Program-made: the position numbers and the translations under genes
Assembly (NCBI GenBank): GCA_021161165.1
Contig: JAGHBF010000045.1
Location: 1 to 20,966, forward strand
DNA: 20,966 nucleotides
Direction of reading: 5' to 3'
Source: Candidatus Aminicenantota bacterium
Lineage (GTDB): Bacteria; Acidobacteriota; Aminicenantia; S016-38
Shown: one piece after another, positions 1 to 7,813 of the stretch
Position numbering within the stretch: position 1 is the stretch's first letter
Layout of the letters: each line of letters opens with the position of its first letter
The notes under the pieces: generated by a model
Database searches by the model: none
What the model was told of the DNA's origin: nothing
What the model saw: the letters and a program-made list of their open reading frames with translations, nothing else

Positions 1-1
1 A

Positions 2-328
2 GCCAGAGAAGCAGAGGAGAAGTTAAAGGAAATAGAAGAAAGATGGAGAAAGCTGGACGAGGAGGTTGAGTCCATACGCAGAAGTGCGATAGAAAATGCA
101 AGTGAGGAACGGGAAAGAATTCTTAGGGAAGCAGAGGTTGAGGCGGAAAAAATAAAAAGGGCAGCTATGGAAGAAATGGAAGCCATGTATGAAAAAGCAT
201 TGAGAGAACTGAGAGAATATGCTGCAAACATTGCAGTTTCTATAGCCGAAGAAAGGATAAAGAAAAAAATGACCCCCAAGATTCATAAGAAGCTTCTTGA
301 GAAATACATAAAGGAGTTAAGAAATTGA
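2..328 (+). CDS. atpF: ATP synthase Fo subunit b, C-terminal part (5' truncated by window)
   Basis: The window opens inside this gene; 108 codons are visible, ending in TGA. Subunit b is the peripheral stalk that ties the membrane Fo sector to F1 and resists its rotation. What is seen is a charged, Ala/Glu/Lys/Arg-rich helix without Pro or Gly breaks, as expected for the b-subunit coiled coil. It is followed by a stretch reading AVSIAEERIKKKM, typical of the b C-terminal region that binds delta. The N-terminal membrane anchor lies outside the window. The stop overlaps the TTG start of atpH by four bases, and the identity is secured by the following atpH-A-G-D-C order. It could formally be a b' paralogue, which the missing N-terminus prevents me from excluding. 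Confidence 0.9.
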   Translation, partial: AREAEEKLKEIEERWRKLDEEVESIRRSAIENASEERERILREAEVEAEKIKRAAMEEMEAMYEKALRELREYAANIAVSIAEERIKKKMTPKIHKKLLEKYIKELRN

Positions 329-864
329 AGGGGAGCATTATTGCAAGAAGATACGCTGCAGGACTTGGAGCCTCTATCCTTGATAGCGAATACCCAAGAA
401 TAAATTCCGAGCTGGAAGCTTTCCTTACGGCGTTCAAAAAGACTGAGCTTGGAGAAGCCCTTTCTTCTTATTTTATTTCTATGGAGAAGAAAAAATCCAT
501 TATAGAGGAAATAGCACACAAATATAAATTTCACAAAAAAACAAGAAATTTTCTTATTCTACTCATAGAAAGAAGAAGGATAGAACTTTTCCCGTTAATT
601 ATGGAGTTTTTCCATTCTTTCTGGAATCAATCACACAATATTCACGAATTTGAGCTTGTCACTGCTATAAAGGTTGATGAGAAATTTGTTGATGAGGTTA
701 AAGGAATTCTTGAATCCAAATTTAAGGGTGAAATAAGGATTTTCAGTAAAATAGACCCTTCTATAATAGGAGGATTCATTCTTAAAAAGGGTTTTGTGGT
801 ATACGATGGCTCAATTAAGAAACAGCTTGAACTTATAAAAAGAAAAATAATAGAGGGGGAATAG
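325..864 (+). CDS. atpH: ATP synthase F1 subunit delta
   Basis: Delta caps F1 and connects it to the b stalk. The 179-residue length is normal for the family. The N-terminal part begins IARRYAAGLG, matching the usual 'A..YA.AL' helix of delta/OSCP. Near the C-terminus is IDPSIIGGFILKKG followed by YDGSIKKQLE, the family's most conserved segment. The start is TTG at 325: AAGGAG (311-316) sits eight bases upstream and the TTG overlaps the atpF stop (TTGA), so translation is probably coupled. No in-frame ATG lies near it. The gene ends one base before the atpA ATG. Delta is the least conserved F1 subunit, but motif plus position leave little doubt. Confidence 0.95.
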   Translation: MKGSIIARRYAAGLGASILDSEYPRINSELEAFLTAFKKTELGEALSSYFISMEKKKSIIEEIAHKYKFHKKTRNFLILLIERRRIELFPLIMEFFHSFWNQSHNIHEFELVTAIKVDEKFVDEVKGILESKFKGEIRIFSKIDPSIIGGFILKKGFVVYDGSIKKQLELIKRKIIEGE

Positions 865-865
865 A

Positions 866-2404
866 ATGGAAATAAAAGTTGAAGAACTCAGCAAGTTAAT
901 TCAGCAGAGGATTTCAGAGTTTAAGCCTGAAATCAACATTGAGGAAGCGGGTGTCGTGGTCCAGTCAGGAGATGGGATAGCCAGAATGTACGGACTGGAA
1001 AATGTTATGTACGGAGAGCTTCTTGAATTTCCCCACAATGTGTATGGAGTTGCTCTTCAGCTGGAAGAGGATAATGTTGGTGCCATACTCTTTGGAGAAT
1101 TTGAGAAGATAAGAGAGGGAGATAAAGTAAAAAGGACTGGTAGAATTTTTGAGGTTCCAGTAGGAGAGGCTCTCATTGGAAGAGTTGTCAATCCTCTCGG
1201 ACTTCCCCTTGATGATAAAGGGCCTATAAAAACAGATAAATATATGCCTGTTGAAAGGCTGGCTCCGGGTATCGTTGATAGGTTGCCAGTTAAAGAGCCT
1301 CTTCAGACGGGAATTAAGGCAATTGATGCCATGATCCCCATAGGAAGGGGACAGAGGGAGCTTATAATTGGAGACAGGCAAACAGGAAAGACAGCCATTG
1401 CAGTGGATACAATAATAAACCAGAAGGGACAGGATGTTATCTGTGTTTATGTGGCAATAGGTCAGAAAGCTTCTACAGTGGCTCAGGTTATCAAAACCTT
1501 TGAAGATTACAATGCTATGGATTACACAATTGTGGTTACAGCTACAGCATCCGAACCTGCGTCTCTACAGTACCTTGCTCCTTATGCAGGATGTGCAATT
1601 GGAGAGTATTTCAGAGATTCCGGGAGGCATGCTCTGGTAATTTACGATGACCTCTCAAAGCATGCTGCCGCTTACAGGGAAATATCGTTGCTTCTTCGTC
1701 GTCCTCCCGGGAGGGAAGCCTATCCTGGAGATATTTTCTATCTCCATTCGAGGCTTCTGGAGAGGGCTGCGAAGCTAAATGATGAGCTCGGAGGGGGTTC
1801 ACTGACAGCTCTTCCAATAATTGAAACTCAGGCAGGGGATGTTTCAGCATACATTCCCACAAATGTTATATCAATAACAGATGGACAGATTTATCTTCAG
1901 CCTGAGCTTTTTAACAGGGGTGTTCGCCCTGCAATAAATGTTGGAATTTCGGTCTCCAGGGTTGGAGGAAACGCACAGATAAAGGCTATGAAGAAAGTGG
2001 CAGGTAGACTCCGTCTGGACTTGGCCCAGTACTGGGAACTTGAAGCTTTCGCCCAGTTTGGTTCAGAACTTGATCCTACAACTCAGGCTCAGCTGGAAAG
2101 GGGAAAAAGACTTACAGAACTCCTTAAGCAGCCTCAATATGAACCTGTCCCTGTGGAAAGGCAGATAGTAGCAATTTTTGCTGGCACGAGAGGTTTTCTG
2201 GATGAGATTCCTGTGGAATTGGTAAAAGAATTTGAGAAAGGTCTTATTGAATATGTGGATCGCATCCATCCTGAAATATACAAGGAATTAATTGAGAAAA
2301 AGGAGATAGATGAAGAACTTGACAAAAAAATAACCACAGTGGTTGGCGAATACATGGAGCTTTTTAAAAAAGAGAAAGGATTGACGGAGGAAACCACTGA
2401 ATGA
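866..2404 (+). CDS. atpA: ATP synthase F1 subunit alpha
   Basis: This is the non-catalytic nucleotide-binding subunit of the F1 hexamer; 512 residues is a normal length. The beta-barrel domain covers roughly residues 25-95. The P-loop GDRQTGKT is at 169-176 (Lys175). The stretch LSKHAAAYREISLLLRRPPG and the following YPGDIFYLHSRLLERAA are diagnostic of alpha. Arg365, in SVSRVGG, corresponds to the arginine that reaches into the catalytic site on beta. A GAGGGG Shine-Dalgarno at about 853-859 precedes the ATG. The TGA stop overlaps the atpG ATG (ATGA). Nothing looks degenerate. Confidence 0.99.
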   Translation: MEIKVEELSKLIQQRISEFKPEINIEEAGVVVQSGDGIARMYGLENVMYGELLEFPHNVYGVALQLEEDNVGAILFGEFEKIREGDKVKRTGRIFEVPVGEALIGRVVNPLGLPLDDKGPIKTDKYMPVERLAPGIVDRLPVKEPLQTGIKAIDAMIPIGRGQRELIIGDRQTGKTAIAVDTIINQKGQDVICVYVAIGQKASTVAQVIKTFEDYNAMDYTIVVTATASEPASLQYLAPYAGCAIGEYFRDSGRHALVIYDDLSKHAAAYREISLLLRRPPGREAYPGDIFYLHSRLLERAAKLNDELGGGSLTALPIIETQAGDVSAYIPTNVISITDGQIYLQPELFNRGVRPAINVGISVSRVGGNAQIKAMKKVAGRLRLDLAQYWELEAFAQFGSELDPTTQAQLERGKRLTELLKQPQYEPVPVERQIVAIFAGTRGFLDEIPVELVKEFEKGLIEYVDRIHPEIYKELIEKKEIDEELDKKITTVVGEYMELFKKEKGLTEETTE

Positions 2405-3252
2405 GGAACCTTCAGGATTATAGACGCAGGATAAGGGCAGTAAAAGACCTTATTCAGGTAACAAAGGCTATGAAAACAGTTTCTGCTGCTCGTTTGCGCA
2501 GAACCCAGAACAAGGTCATAAATTTCAAGCCCTATGCCACAAGAATAAAATACATGCTTTCAAATCTTGCGTCAGCTATTCCAGATGCACATCCTCTTCT
2601 TGGAGAAACAAAGGAGGAAAAACCTCTTCTTCTTGTTATTTCTGCTGATAAGGGACTTTGTGGTCCATTTAATTACAATGTTATTAAAGAAGCCGAGAGA
2701 TTTATTAAGGAGAAAGAAGGAAATTTCCGCCTTATCGTGGTTGGCAGGAAGGGAGAAGAAGGCCTTAAAAGGGTTCACCCCATAGAGAAGGTATACAAAA
2801 ATATTTTTGTTAAGCTTAATTTTTCACATGCTATGGAAATAACTAAGACTTTAATCGATGGGTTCTACAAAAATCAGTGGGACTCTGTTTTTATAACCTA
2901 TACACAATTCTTCTGTGTGGGGAGATATTCTCCGGTAACCGAAAGGTTTGTTCCCATAGAAAAAGTGGAAGAAGAGGAGATGGAAGAGTACATTTTTGAG
3001 CCGGAAATCAAACTGGTGGTGGAAGAACTTATAAAACATTATATAGAGCTTGAAGTTTGGAGAATCCTCCTTGAGAGCTCAACAGCTGAAAATGCTGCAA
3101 GGATGATTGCAATGGACCAGGCTACAAGAAATGCCCAGGATATGGTAAGAAATTTAACGCTTGAGATGAATAAACTCCGTCAGGAGAAAATTACAAAGGA
3201 ACTTCTTGATATAGTAACGGCCATAGAAGCCATGAAAAAATCAAGGACTTAG
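2401..3252 (+). CDS. atpG: ATP synthase F1 subunit gamma
   Basis: Gamma is the central rotor shaft turning inside the alpha3beta3 ring; 283 residues is typical. The N-terminal helix has VTKAMKTVSAARLRRTQ, the hallmark gamma sequence. The C-terminal helix has MIAMDQATRNAQDM and the stretch RQEKITKELLDIV, which forms the other half of the coiled-coil shaft. The central Rossmann-like domain contains SADKGLCGPFN near residue 80. The start overlaps the atpA stop by four bases, with GGAGG at 2386-2390 ten bases upstream, so translational coupling is likely. Confidence 0.98.
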   Translation: MRNLQDYRRRIRAVKDLIQVTKAMKTVSAARLRRTQNKVINFKPYATRIKYMLSNLASAIPDAHPLLGETKEEKPLLLVISADKGLCGPFNYNVIKEAERFIKEKEGNFRLIVVGRKGEEGLKRVHPIEKVYKNIFVKLNFSHAMEITKTLIDGFYKNQWDSVFITYTQFFCVGRYSPVTERFVPIEKVEEEEMEEYIFEPEIKLVVEELIKHYIELEVWRILLESSTAENAARMIAMDQATRNAQDMVRNLTLEMNKLRQEKITKELLDIVTAIEAMKKSRT

Positions 3253-3260
3253 GAGGAGCC

Positions 3261-4694
3261 ATGGAATACAGAAATTTGGGCAGGGTTGTTCAGGTCGTAG
3301 GACCTGTGGTTGATGTGGAATTCCCTGATGGGAATGTTCCTGAAATTTATGATGCTATAAGGATAACCTCTGAGGGGTTTAATGTCCCTCAACCCATAGA
3401 CATTATTACAGAAGTAGAACAGATTCTGGGCGAAAAGAGGGTGAGAACCGTTTCCATGCATCCCACGGAGGGCCTTGTAAGAGGAATGAAGGCCTATGAC
3501 CTTGGAGGCCCCATAAAAGTGCCTGTGGGCAGGGAAGTTCTTGGAAGGATTCTCAATGTGGTCGGAGAACCTGTTGACAAGCAAGGTCCGGTAAAAGCTA
3601 AAAAATACTATCCAATACATCGTCCTGCTCCTCCTCTGGACGAACAATCTACAACAATGGAGATGTTCGAAACAGGGATTAAGGTAATTGACCTTTTGGA
3701 GCCATATCTTAAAGGCGGTAAGACAGGACTTTTCGGAGGAGCCGGTGTTGGAAAGACCGTTATAATAATGGAGCTTATACACAACGTTGCCCTTAAGCAT
3801 GGAGGAATATCAGTCTTTGGAGGAGTTGGAGAGAGAACCAGGGAGGGTAATGACCTGTGGCTTGAAATGAAGCATTCCGGAGTTCTGGACAAGGCAATAC
3901 TCGTTTATGGACAGATGACAGAGCCTCCAGGAGCAAGGTTGAGGGTTGGTCTTACCGCTGTTACAGAGGCGGAATACTTCAGAGATGAAGAAGGAGCAGA
4001 CGTTCTCCTTTTCATAGACAATATATTCAGGTTTACCCAGGCAGGTTCCGAAGTTTCAGCACTTCTTGGGAGAATTCCATCCGCTGTGGGTTATCAGCCA
4101 AATCTTGCTACTGAGATGGGAGAGCTTCAGGAGAGAATCACATCAACAAAGAAAGGGTCCATTACTTCTGTGCAGGCAATATATGTGCCTGCGGATGACT
4201 TCACAGACCCTGCTCCTGCCACAGCTTTTGCTCATCTTGATGCCACAACCAATCTTTCAAGGCAGCTGGCTTCTATGGGAATATACCCTGCAGTTGATCC
4301 TCTTGCTTCCTATTCCAGAATACTGGACCCCAGAATTATAGGTGTGGAACATTACAATGTGGCAATGGAAGTGAAGAGAATACTTCAGAGGTACAAAGAC
4401 CTTCAGGATATAATTGCTATTCTTGGAATGGAAGAACTTACTGAAGAAGACAAGCTCATTGTTGAAAGGGCAAGAAAAATACAGAGATTTCTTTCCCAGC
4501 CATTCTTTGTAGCGGAGGAGTTTACAGGGAGAAAGGGAAGATATGTAACAATTGATGAAACTATAAGGGGATTTAAGGAAATAATAGAAGGAAAACACGA
4601 TGAGATTCCTGAACAGTTTTTCTATATGAAGGGAACTATAGATGAGGTCCTTGAAGAATGGGAAGAAGCAAAGAAAGGGAGGAAAAAGGCTTGA
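3261..4694 (+). CDS. atpD: ATP synthase F1 subunit beta (catalytic)
   Basis: Beta carries the catalytic sites that make or hydrolyse ATP. The protein has 477 residues. The Walker A GGAGVGKT is at 159-166 (Lys165), the catalytic glutamate is Glu191 in GVGERTREGND, and the Walker B region is DVLLFIDNIFRFTQAGSEVS. The DELSEED-type regulatory loop reads MEELTEED, followed by the usual basic helix. All catalytic residues that I can place are present. AGGAGG overlaps the atpG stop (3251-3256), four bases before the ATG, so this subunit, needed in three copies, has a strong ribosome binding site. Its stop overlaps the atpC start. Confidence 0.99.
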   Translation: MEYRNLGRVVQVVGPVVDVEFPDGNVPEIYDAIRITSEGFNVPQPIDIITEVEQILGEKRVRTVSMHPTEGLVRGMKAYDLGGPIKVPVGREVLGRILNVVGEPVDKQGPVKAKKYYPIHRPAPPLDEQSTTMEMFETGIKVIDLLEPYLKGGKTGLFGGAGVGKTVIIMELIHNVALKHGGISVFGGVGERTREGNDLWLEMKHSGVLDKAILVYGQMTEPPGARLRVGLTAVTEAEYFRDEEGADVLLFIDNIFRFTQAGSEVSALLGRIPSAVGYQPNLATEMGELQERITSTKKGSITSVQAIYVPADDFTDPAPATAFAHLDATTNLSRQLASMGIYPAVDPLASYSRILDPRIIGVEHYNVAMEVKRILQRYKDLQDIIAILGMEELTEEDKLIVERARKIQRFLSQPFFVAEEFTGRKGRYVTIDETIRGFKEIIEGKHDEIPEQFFYMKGTIDEVLEEWEEAKKGRKKA

Positions 4695-5083
4695 AAATCG
4701 ACCTTTTAACTCCTGAAAGAAAACTTTTTCTCGAGAAGGAGGCGGATTATGTGGAGGTTCCCACACAGGCTGGATACATTGGAATTTTGTCCCATCATTT
4801 ACCTGTGATGGGCCTTCTCGGAATAGGAATTCTTGAAATAAAGAAAGGGGAGCAGAATGAACGGTATGCAATAGAGGAGGGATTTTTCCAGCTTGAAGGT
4901 GAAAAGCTTACTCTCCTTTGTAAGTTAGCCTGGAGACCTGAGGAACTTAAAATAAAGGAATTGGAAAAACAGAAAAGGGAGGCTTTTGAAATCCTCAAAA
5001 CCTCGGATAATCCTGAAGAAGTGGAAGAAGCTTCGAAGAAATACACCAGAGCCTCTATTTTTCTATCCCTTGCCAGAGGCTGA
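4691..5083 (+). CDS. atpC: ATP synthase F1 subunit epsilon
   Basis: Epsilon binds gamma and the c ring and inhibits ATP hydrolysis. I place the start at TTG 4691 (130 residues, the usual size): it overlaps the atpD stop as TTGA, has AGGGAGG at about 4676-4682, and puts the family N-terminus (KIDLLTPERKLF) at residue 2. An in-frame ATG at 4658 would add 11 residues inside atpD and match nothing. The beta-sandwich motif QAGYIGILSHHLPVMG is clear. The C-terminal residues 85-130 are helical and charged, consistent with the inhibitory two-helix domain. This is the last gene of the operon. Confidence 0.96.
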   Translation: MKIDLLTPERKLFLEKEADYVEVPTQAGYIGILSHHLPVMGLLGIGILEIKKGEQNERYAIEEGFFQLEGEKLTLLCKLAWRPEELKIKELEKQKREAFEILKTSDNPEEVEEASKKYTRASIFLSLARG

Positions 5084-5126
5084 TTTTATCAAGTGCTACA
5101 GGCTTATACAAAAATTTGAATTTTAA

Positions 5127-5135
5127 TGATATAAT
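5127..5135 (+). promoter_or_regulatory. Extended -10 promoter of tRNA-Leu (TGATATAAT)
   Basis: TG at 5127-5128, one base, then a perfect TATAAT at 5130-5135 form an extended -10 element. The mature tRNA begins at 5144, so transcription should start at or one to two bases before it. No good -35 is seen at the expected distance (TACAAA at 5107-5112), which is tolerable with an extended -10. It is also the only promoter I can see upstream of the histidine kinase gene. Confidence 0.65.
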
Positions 5136-5143
5136 AATCCTGT

Positions 5144-5229
5144 GCCGAAGTGGCGGAATTGGCAGACGCGCTAGATTCAGGATCTAGTGGGCGTTGCCCG
5201 TAGGGGTTCGAGTCCCCTCTTCGGCACCA
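5144..5229 (+). tRNA. tRNA-Leu (anticodon CAG)
   Basis: An 86-base class II tRNA with encoded CCA. The acceptor stem GCCGAAG (5144-5150) pairs with CTTCGGC (5219-5225), followed by discriminator A and CCA (5227-5229). The anticodon stem CTAGA/TCTAG encloses loop TTCAGGA, giving CAG at 5178-5180, which reads CUG leucine codons. The long variable arm GGGC-GTT-GCCC is diagnostic of a class II tRNA, and the T arm GGGGTTCGAGTCCCC is canonical. It stands alone, between the atp operon and the sensor kinase gene that begins seven bases later. Confidence 0.98.
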
Positions 5230-5236
5230 AAGAGTT

Positions 5237-7813
5237 TTGAAAGGCAAGGGGTACCTCTTATTAACCATAATTATTTTCTCCTTAGGGAGTCTTAATTTTT
5301 ACAGGAGAGTTTTTTCCCCTTCATTGAGCGATTCCATCCTGTGGACGAGAAATCTCGTATGCCTTGAGTCGAAAGTAGAAGCAATACAACCCGGCGATAG
5401 GCTTATAGAAGTAGGTGGTAAAAAGGTAAAAAACTTAAAAGAGCTTAACAAGGAGCTTTCTCTATATGAAGAGGGAGAAGGAGTAGTTTACAGGATACTC
5501 AAGTCTTCTGGAAAGGCTTCTCTTCAATTCATTCTTCTGAAAAAAAGGACTGTTCCCTTTTCTTATATTCTTTTTTCAATAGTGGGATTTCTCTCTCTGG
5601 CACTCGCAGTATTTCTGTTTTTTAGAGTGGGGGTCGAGAGTATAAAAAACAGATTCCTTGTTTTATCCACATTGCTGTTTTCAGTTTATGTTTTTTCCCC
5701 TTTAAATGTTGGGACATTAACTGACTATTTGTTCTTTATTTTTAAATCTGCATCTCTCTGGTTCTTTGCCCCATATTTCCTTTACTTCTTTTCCCTGTTT
5801 CCCCACAGAGTTGAATTTAAATGGAAAAGAACTCTTATTTTTGGACTTCCTGGCGTAATGTTCCTTTTTCAAATGCTGTTATTTGCTCTGCAGACTTATC
5901 TGCCATTTTCCATTCTATACGGTTTAACAAAAGCTTTAACCACGATACAGTATATTTTAATTGGAATTTATTTGTCTCTTTCAGTATTACTTCTTCTTTA
6001 TCTTCTTTTTACAATTGAAGACGAAGATGAAAGAGCTCAGATAAAGTGGATACTTTCTGGAATAGGGTTAGCTTTTATTCCTTTCTTTATTTTTTATATA
6101 ATTCCATATCTCAATGGTTATCCCATTGGACCTCTTGGCGAGCTTTCAGCAGCATTCCATATATTTTTGCCCATGGCATTCCTTACCAGTCTTACCAAAT
6201 TCAGGCTCCCGGATGTGGATGTAATTCTTAAAAAGGGGCTTGCATTTACCATTTCATTTCTTGTAGTCCTTTCCCTTTTTCTGGTTTTTGCAATAAGCTT
6301 TCTACCAAGAGAAAAGAGAGGAATAGCTGTAATTTTGCTTGCGGGTGCTATATTTATAGCTGTTCTTCTGTTTCCGGTTCTGTACGAAAGGATAAATGAC
6401 CTAATGGACCGAGTCTTTTACAAAAAAAGCTTTGTCTATAGAACCCAGCTTATAGACATTGCAAGAGAAATAGCTGCTGAGAAAGAATGGCATAAGATAG
6501 AAAGAAAACTCTCAGAGACCATAGCAAAGGCCCTTTCTGCAAAGGCTATAGCTATTTACGGATTTGATGGGAAGGAATATCAGCTAATAGGAAAAATGGG
6601 AAAAACCAGCCCCCCGGCAAAAATGAATATTCCGTCTCTTGTGCCCGGATTTGTGAAAATATGGAGGTTTAAAAGGCAGGAAAGGGATCTCGGTTTTCTT
6701 TTGCTTGGACCCAAAGAGAAGGGAAAGTATTACAATATTGAAGACTTTGAACTTCTTAACTTTATTTCTCCATATATAACCCTGGCACTGGAAAATTCTC
6801 TTTTATATATGAGTCTTAGAAGAAGAGCTCAGGAGCTGGAAGAGCTTAAAGATTTTAACGAGAGCATCATAGAGAGTCTTCCAATTTCTCTCATAATAAC
6901 CGACGGTTCAGGCAGGGTGCTTAAAATGAATAATGAAGCTCTTAGAAGCTTTTCACCACAGGAGGCTAAATCGCTGTGCTCTAAATTTTTGCCTCTTGAG
7001 GATGGAAAAGCCAATGAAATGTGGATTACCAACAGTAAAGGTGAAAAAAGATTGTATTCGATCTTGAAAACGTCATTCAAGAAAGCAAAGGGTTATATTT
7101 TTGCAATTGAAGATGTTACGGAGAGTTTTATGCTTCAACAGAGACTCATAACTTCAGAAAAGCTTGCTTCTTTAGGGGTCTTGATTGCTGGTATAGCACA
7201 TGAGATAAATACACCAATTACTGGAATAATGAGTTATATTGAGATGCTATCAGATGAATTAAAGGGACAACAAACAGAATATATAGAAAAAATACAAGCT
7301 CAGATAAAAAGAATTCTCAAGACGGTAAGAAGCCTTCTTAACTTTTCCAGAAGAGCTCAGGAGGGTGTGGTCAGGGCTAATTTGGTTGATATAATAAGAG
7401 ATGTGGCTGAAGTTCTTAATCCACAAATAAGGAAAAAGAGGGTAGAGGTGAAGATCGAGGGTAAAGGATGGGCTCGTGTGAATCCTGACAGGATGCAACA
7501 GGTTTTCTTTAATCTTTTTACAAATGCTCTTGAGGCGGTGGAGGAAGGAGTGGGAAAAATAGAAATAAAAACCTGGGAAGAAAATGGTGTGGTAAAAATT
7601 AGTTTTTCAGATAATGGAAAGGGAATCCCTCAGGAATATCTTTCCAAGATTTTTGACCCTTTTTTCTCCACGAGGCCCGGAGGAACCGGTCTTGGTCTTT
7701 CCATTACCTTTGCAATAATTAAGGAACACAGGGGAGAAATTGAGGTGTTAAGCGAGAAAGGACGGGGAACCACATTTATAATAACTCTACCTTCATGGAG
7801 GTCAGATGCTTAG
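5237..7813 (+). CDS. Multi-pass membrane sensor histidine kinase with PDZ-like sensor region
   Basis: An 858-residue two-component kinase. In order: TM1 (about 6-19); a PDZ-like segment (about 43-106) containing IQPGDRLIEVGGKKV, predicted outside the membrane; eight or nine further hydrophobic helices (about 107-387); a GAF-like region (about 420-520); a PAS-like region (about 535-640); HisKA with IAGIAHEINTP (phospho-acceptor His655); and HATPase with Asn763 in the N box, DNGKG at 792-796 and the G2 motif GGTGLGLS. TM1-PDZ-polytopic resembles the N-terminal layout of Bacillus ComP, but the output half is NtrB-like. The TTG start at 5237 keeps TM1. It has only AAAGAG two bases upstream and lies seven bases after the tRNA CCA. 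Its stop overlaps the response regulator start by eight bases. The ligand is unknown. Confidence 0.93.
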   Translation: MKGKGYLLLTIIIFSLGSLNFYRRVFSPSLSDSILWTRNLVCLESKVEAIQPGDRLIEVGGKKVKNLKELNKELSLYEEGEGVVYRILKSSGKASLQFILLKKRTVPFSYILFSIVGFLSLALAVFLFFRVGVESIKNRFLVLSTLLFSVYVFSPLNVGTLTDYLFFIFKSASLWFFAPYFLYFFSLFPHRVEFKWKRTLIFGLPGVMFLFQMLLFALQTYLPFSILYGLTKALTTIQYILIGIYLSLSVLLLLYLLFTIEDEDERAQIKWILSGIGLAFIPFFIFYIIPYLNGYPIGPLGELSAAFHIFLPMAFLTSLTKFRLPDVDVILKKGLAFTISFLVVLSLFLVFAISFLPREKRGIAVILLAGAIFIAVLLFPVLYERINDLMDRVFYKKSFVYRTQLIDIAREIAAEKEWHKIERKLSETIAKALSAKAIAIYGFDGKEYQLIGKMGKTSPPAKMNIPSLVPGFVKIWRFKRQERDLGFLLLGPKEKGKYYNIEDFELLNFISPYITLALENSLLYMSLRRRAQELEELKDFNESIIESLPISLIITDGSGRVLKMNNEALRSFSPQEAKSLCSKFLPLEDGKANEMWITNSKGEKRLYSILKTSFKKAKGYIFAIEDVTESFMLQQRLITSEKLASLGVLIAGIAHEINTPITGIMSYIEMLSDELKGQQTEYIEKIQAQIKRILKTVRSLLNFSRRAQEGVVRANLVDIIRDVAEVLNPQIRKKRVEVKIEGKGWARVNPDRMQQVFFNLFTNALEAVEEGVGKIEIKTWEENGVVKISFSDNGKGIPQEYLSKIFDPFFSTRPGGTGLGLSITFAIIKEHRGEIEVLSEKGRGTTFIITLPSWRSDA

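Noticed and set aside
1611..1862. Antisense open frames across atpA, atpD and others
   Set aside because: They lie opposite strongly conserved genes, lack ribosome sites and encode compositionally odd peptides; they are by-products of codon bias.
5051..5080. GCCTCT...AGAGGC hairpin at the end of atpC as a terminator
   Set aside because: The 18-base loop and lack of a T tract (only TTTT interrupted after a GA) make it weak, and the first arm lies within coding sequence.
4658..5083. ATG 4658 as the atpC start
   Set aside because: It would extend 37 bases into atpD and add a charged stretch absent from the family; TTG 4691 has a well-spaced ribosome site and the overlapping stop pattern seen at atpH.
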